Of a stretch of 64,000 bases of DNA, positions 61,295 through 64,000 are shown in pieces (position 1 is the stretch's first letter; every line of letters begins with the position of its first letter). Source of the stretch: Catellatospora tritici (lineage in GTDB: Bacteria; Actinomycetota; Actinomycetes; Mycobacteriales; Micromonosporaceae); the NCBI RefSeq assembly GCF_019083965.1, contig NZ_JAHRCY010000026.1:1-64000 (forward strand), given 5' to 3'. Both the position numbers and the translations under genes were made by a program. The notes under the pieces were generated by a model. That model had not been told where the DNA came from, did not search any database, and was given only the letters and a program-made list of their open reading frames with translations.

Positions 61295-62761
61295 GTGGCA
61301 GAGCACGATCGCACGACCGTCGCCGAACCGGTGGTGGAGCCGTCCACCACCGTTGCGGCGACCCGCTCCCCCGGCCTGGTGACCGCGTTGGCGTGCCTGG
61401 GCCAGTTCATGGTCGTGCTGGACGTCTCGGTGGTGAACGTGGCGCTGCCGGCGATCGGCGATGCCCTGCACTTCGGCGCGGCGGACCTGCAGTGGACGGT
61501 CAACGCCTACGCGCTGGCCTTCGCCGGGTTCCTCCTGCTGGGCGGCAGGGCCGCCGACATCGTCGGCCGACGTGCCGCCTTCGTCGCCGGCATCGGGCTG
61601 TTCACCCTGGCCAGCCTCGTCGGCGGGCTCGCCACCAACGCCGGGGTGCTGGTGGCGGCCAGGTTCGTCCAGGGCATCGGCGCGGCGGTGCTGGCCCCGG
61701 CCACCCTGACCATCCTCACCACATCCTTTCCGGAGGGCCCGGGGCGGGCCAAGGCCATCGGCACCTGGAGCGCCGTGGGCGCGGCGGGCGGCGCGGCGGG
61801 TTCGCTGATCGGCGGGCTGCTCACCGGCTACCTGTCCTGGCGGTGGGTGCTGCTGATCAACGTGCCGGTCGGCGTACTGGCCGTGGTGGGCGCGGTGCTG
61901 CTGCTGACCGGACGGGCCGAGCGCACCAGACCGAAGGTGGACGTGTTCGGCGCGATCGCCGTCACCAGTGGCCTGTTCCTGCTGGAGTACGGCGTGGTGC
62001 AGAGCCACGACCACGGCTGGGCCACCAACCGCACGCTGCTGCCGCTGGTCGCCGGCCTGGTGCTGCTGGCGGTGTTCGTCTGGTGGCAGACCAGGTCGGC
62101 CCATCCGCTGCTGCCGCTACGGCTGTTCCGGACGCGCTCGGTCTCGGGCGCGAACACGGTGATGGCGCTGCTCGGCGGGGCGTTCTTCTCGATGTGGTTC
62201 CTGGTGTCGCTGTACCTGCAGAACGTGCGGGGCTTCGGCCCGGTGGCCGCCGGGGTGGCCTTCCTGCCACACACGCTGACCATCGTCGTGGCCGCGCGCA
62301 GCAGCCCGTACGTGCTGAAGAAGATCACGCCGGGGCGGCTGGTGCTGATCGCCACCGTGCTGGCGGCGGCCGGCTTCCTGCTACAGTCCCGGGCCGGGAC
62401 CGATACCGGTGTCTGGCTCGCGGTCATCGTGCCGGGCATGCTGATCTCCGCGGGTATGGGCCTGGCCTTCACGCCCATCGCCATGCTCGCGACTTCCGGC
62501 GTGGCGAGCACCGAGGCGGGCCTGGTGTCCGGCCTGCTGAACACCTCCCGTCAGATCGGCGGCTCGGTGGGCCTGGCCGCGCTGGCGACGCTGGCCGCGG
62601 CGCGGACCTCCGCGGCGGCGGGGTCCGGCGAGGCCACACCGCAGGACCTGTTGGTGGGCTACCAGGCGGCGTTCCTGGTGTCGGCGGTGCTGGTGATCCT
62701 CGGTTCGATCGCGACCCTGCTGCTGCTGAAACCGCTCGCCAAGCCAGGTCAGGCGGGCTGA
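61295..62761 (+). CDS. EmrB/QacA-type drug exporter (14-helix MFS)
   Basis: A 488-residue DHA2-type MFS protein: motif C region FMVVLDVSVVNVALPAIG, AGFLLLGGRAADIVGRR (motif A), FVQGIGAAVLAPATL, with about fourteen hydrophobic helices. It likely exports the polyketide product. GTG 61295 is preferred over GTG 61289, because the GGAG at 61286 is well spaced for it. Its end overlaps the convergent TetR gene by 13 bp. Confidence 0.9.
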   Translation: MAEHDRTTVAEPVVEPSTTVAATRSPGLVTALACLGQFMVVLDVSVVNVALPAIGDALHFGAADLQWTVNAYALAFAGFLLLGGRAADIVGRRAAFVAGIGLFTLASLVGGLATNAGVLVAARFVQGIGAAVLAPATLTILTTSFPEGPGRAKAIGTWSAVGAAGGAAGSLIGGLLTGYLSWRWVLLINVPVGVLAVVGAVLLLTGRAERTRPKVDVFGAIAVTSGLFLLEYGVVQSHDHGWATNRTLLPLVAGLVLLAVFVWWQTRSAHPLLPLRLFRTRSVSGANTVMALLGGAFFSMWFLVSLYLQNVRGFGPVAAGVAFLPHTLTIVVAARSSPYVLKKITPGRLVLIATVLAAAGFLLQSRAGTDTGVWLAVIVPGMLISAGMGLAFTPIAMLATSGVASTEAGLVSGLLNTSRQIGGSVGLAALATLAAARTSAAAGSGEATPQDLLVGYQAAFLVSAVLVILGSIATLLLLKPLAKPGQAG

Positions 62762-63366
62762 CGCGCCAGCCGTCCCGCTCGTCGGGCCTGCGGCGCCGAG
62801 CCACCGGCCCGCAGCCCGGCGAGCAGGACGTCGGCGAGCATTCCGCTGCCCGCGCCCTGGCCGATGGCGGTGCCGAGGCCGCTGATGAGGGCGAGGAAGT
62901 CGCTGCCGGTCAGGTCGTCGCGGACCAGGTGGTCGGCGCGGGCCCGGCCGATCAGCTCGTCGAGCCGCTTCACCAGTTCGTCGCGCTCGGCCGGGCAGTG
63001 GCAGCGCCCCGGGGCCAGGGCGGCCAGCGTGTCGCGCAGCCCGGCGTCGAGCAGCCGGTAGTCGGCGATGCGCCGCACGAAGCCCTCGACCGCGCCCCAG
63101 GTGTCGGGTTCGGCCAGTGCCCGGTCGGCTTCGGTCACGCATTCGCGGAAGCGGTATGACGCCAGCTCGACCAGCAGCGCCTCCTTCTCCGGGAAGTGCC
63201 GGTAGAGGGTGCCCACGCCGACGCCCGCCTGCTGTGCCACGACGTCCATCTGGATGCCGCTGCCGTGCTCGGCGTAGACGGTGTTGGCCGCGGCGAGAAT
63301 CCGCTCGCGGTTGCGCCGGGCGTCGGCGCGCAGCGGCCGGGGGGTGGCCACACCGGTGTCCGTCAT
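62749..63366 (-). CDS. TetR family repressor of exporter genes
   Basis: A 205-residue TetR protein: helix-turn-helix at 20-66 (RILAAANTVYAEHGSGI, then VAQQAGVGVGTLYRHFPEK), followed by a helical ligand domain with CHCPAER. ATG 63366 has no strong ribosome site. It lies between two drug exporter genes, and palindromes at 63393-63407 and 63425-63446 stand between it and the second exporter. The pathway product is the probable inducer. Confidence 0.9.
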   Translation of the reverse strand: MTDTGVATPRPLRADARRNRERILAAANTVYAEHGSGIQMDVVAQQAGVGVGTLYRHFPEKEALLVELASYRFRECVTEADRALAEPDTWGAVEGFVRRIADYRLLDAGLRDTLAALAPGRCHCPAERDELVKRLDELIGRARADHLVRDDLTGSDFLALISGLGTAIGQGAGSGMLADVLLAGLRAGGSAPQARRAGRLARQPA

Positions 63367-63392
63367 GAAACGAACTGTACCAGCCGATTTAT

Positions 63393-63407
63393 TGAAACGG
63401 AGTTTCG
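63393..63407. promoter_or_regulatory. TetR-type operator
   Basis: GAAAC-GGA-GTTTC (63394-63406), extended by TG and CG on either side, is a palindrome 27 bp upstream of the TetR start codon. Confidence 0.6.
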
Positions 63408-63424
63408 ATTCCGCTAGCCTCTGT

Positions 63425-63446
63425 AAGAGGAACCGTAATTCCTCTT
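63425..63446. promoter_or_regulatory. second inverted repeat before the exporter gene
   Basis: AAGAGGAA-CCGTAA-TTCCTCTT is a perfect 8-bp inverted repeat 20 bp before the exporter start codon; it could be a second operator or an mRNA hairpin. Confidence 0.5.
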
Positions 63447-63465
63447 CCAGTTTCGGGGTGTACCG

Positions 63466-64000
63466 ATGCCACAACCACCGCGTGTACCGGCGCAGACGGC
63501 CGCGCCGGCCAGGGTCTACCGAACCGGGCCGGCACTGGCCCTGCTGGCCATCACGCAGTTCATCCTCATCCTCGACGCCGCGATCGTCGGTGTCGCGCTG
63601 CCGTCGATCGCGACGGACCTGTCGTTCACCCAGAGTGAGCTGTCCTGGGTCACCAACGGCTACACGCTGCTGTTCGGCGGCTTCCTGCTGCTCGGCGGGC
63701 GCCTGGCCGACCTGCTCGGCAGACGGCGCCTGTTCGTCGCGGGCATCCTGCTGTTCACCATCGCCTCCGGAGCGGCGGCATTCGCACCGTCACCGGCCTG
63801 GCTCGTCGTCTTCCGTGGCCTGCAGGGCCTCACCGCCGCCGTCGTCTCGCCCGCCGCGCTGTCGCTGCTGCTGGTCGTCTTTCCGGACGGCACCGACGAG
63901 GAGAAAGCCGCCCGCAACAAGGCCCTGGGCGTCTGGGGCGCGGTGGCCGGGGCCGGCGGCGCCGTCGGCTACATCCTCGGCGGGGTGCTGACCGACCTGC
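63466..64000 (+). CDS. EmrB/QacA-type MFS exporter (runs off the right edge)
   Basis: The first 178 codons of a second DHA2-type MFS protein: ITQFILILDAAIVGVALPSI (motif C-like region), GGFLLLGGRLADLLGRRRLF (motif A), FRGLQGLTAAVVSPAALSL. It is open to the window end. ATG 63466 follows the palindrome at 63425 and is divergent from the TetR gene. Probably a second transporter for the same or a related compound. Confidence 0.88.
   Translation, partial: MPQPPRVPAQTAAPARVYRTGPALALLAITQFILILDAAIVGVALPSIATDLSFTQSELSWVTNGYTLLFGGFLLLGGRLADLLGRRRLFVAGILLFTIASGAAAFAPSPAWLVVFRGLQGLTAAVVSPAALSLLLVVFPDGTDEEKAARNKALGVWGAVAGAGGAVGYILGGVLTDL

Overview
The window is high-GC actinobacterial DNA: GTG starts are common, AGGAGG-type ribosome sites are strong, GTGA/ATGA stop-start overlaps are frequent, and there are SARP, STAND, TetR and LacI-type control elements plus secreted CBM2 and ricin-lectin enzymes. 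The style fits a soil Micromonosporaceae-like genus (Micromonospora, Actinoplanes and relatives), but nothing read here fixes the genus. No tRNA, rRNA or CRISPR array was seen.

0-10 kb: the start of a sigma-factor gene (runs off the left edge), an AI-2E type permease, a CsbD-like stress protein, an acidic repeat peptide translationally coupled to a JmjC/cupin oxygenase, a hemerythrin protein, a wall-associated surface protein, a flavin reductase-nitroreductase pair followed by a beheaded TetR remnant, a membrane protein and a RecF/OLD-like ATPase. 10-16 kb: one giant fused acyl-CoA carboxylase gene, ending in a nested G/C-homopolymer inverted repeat. 16-25 kb: an unknown protein, a GNAT enzyme, an IS256 transposase remnant, two divergent STAND regulators (HTH-NB-ARC and SARP-NB-ARC-TPR), small unknowns and a secreted C39-like peptidase. 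25-28 kb: a TetR gene, its palindromic operator and a divergent monooxygenase-like/methyltransferase pair.

28-46 kb is a polysaccharide-degradation region: GH3 glycosidase with a MarR regulator, CBM2-linker-beta-helix protein, GH11 xylanase, GH59 galactosidase with ricin domains, and two paralogous SGNH esterase-lectin proteins flanking the GH59 gene. A LacI-type palindrome occurs before the GH59 gene and before one esterase gene. RecQ, an MFS/LysR pair and two minus-strand genes are interspersed. 45-51 kb holds a sulfotransferase, a VanX-like remnant, an Rrf2 regulator, a DUF1684 protein and a polar amino-acid ABC transporter.

51.6 kb to the right edge is the tailoring arm of an aromatic (type II) polyketide cluster: ActIII-type ketoreductase, didomain aromatase/cyclase (ActVII type), ActIV-type metallo-beta-lactamase-fold cyclase, acyl-CoA-dehydrogenase-fold flavin monooxygenase, three SnoaL/NTF2-like proteins, two further SDR reductases, a multicopper oxidase, a lipoprotein, two drug exporters and a TetR repressor. 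The ketosynthase pair and acyl carrier protein are not in the window and probably lie beyond base 64000. Six promoters in this region carry TCGAGCG-like heptamers repeated every 11 bp, the layout of SARP activator binding sites, which ties the region together as one regulon.
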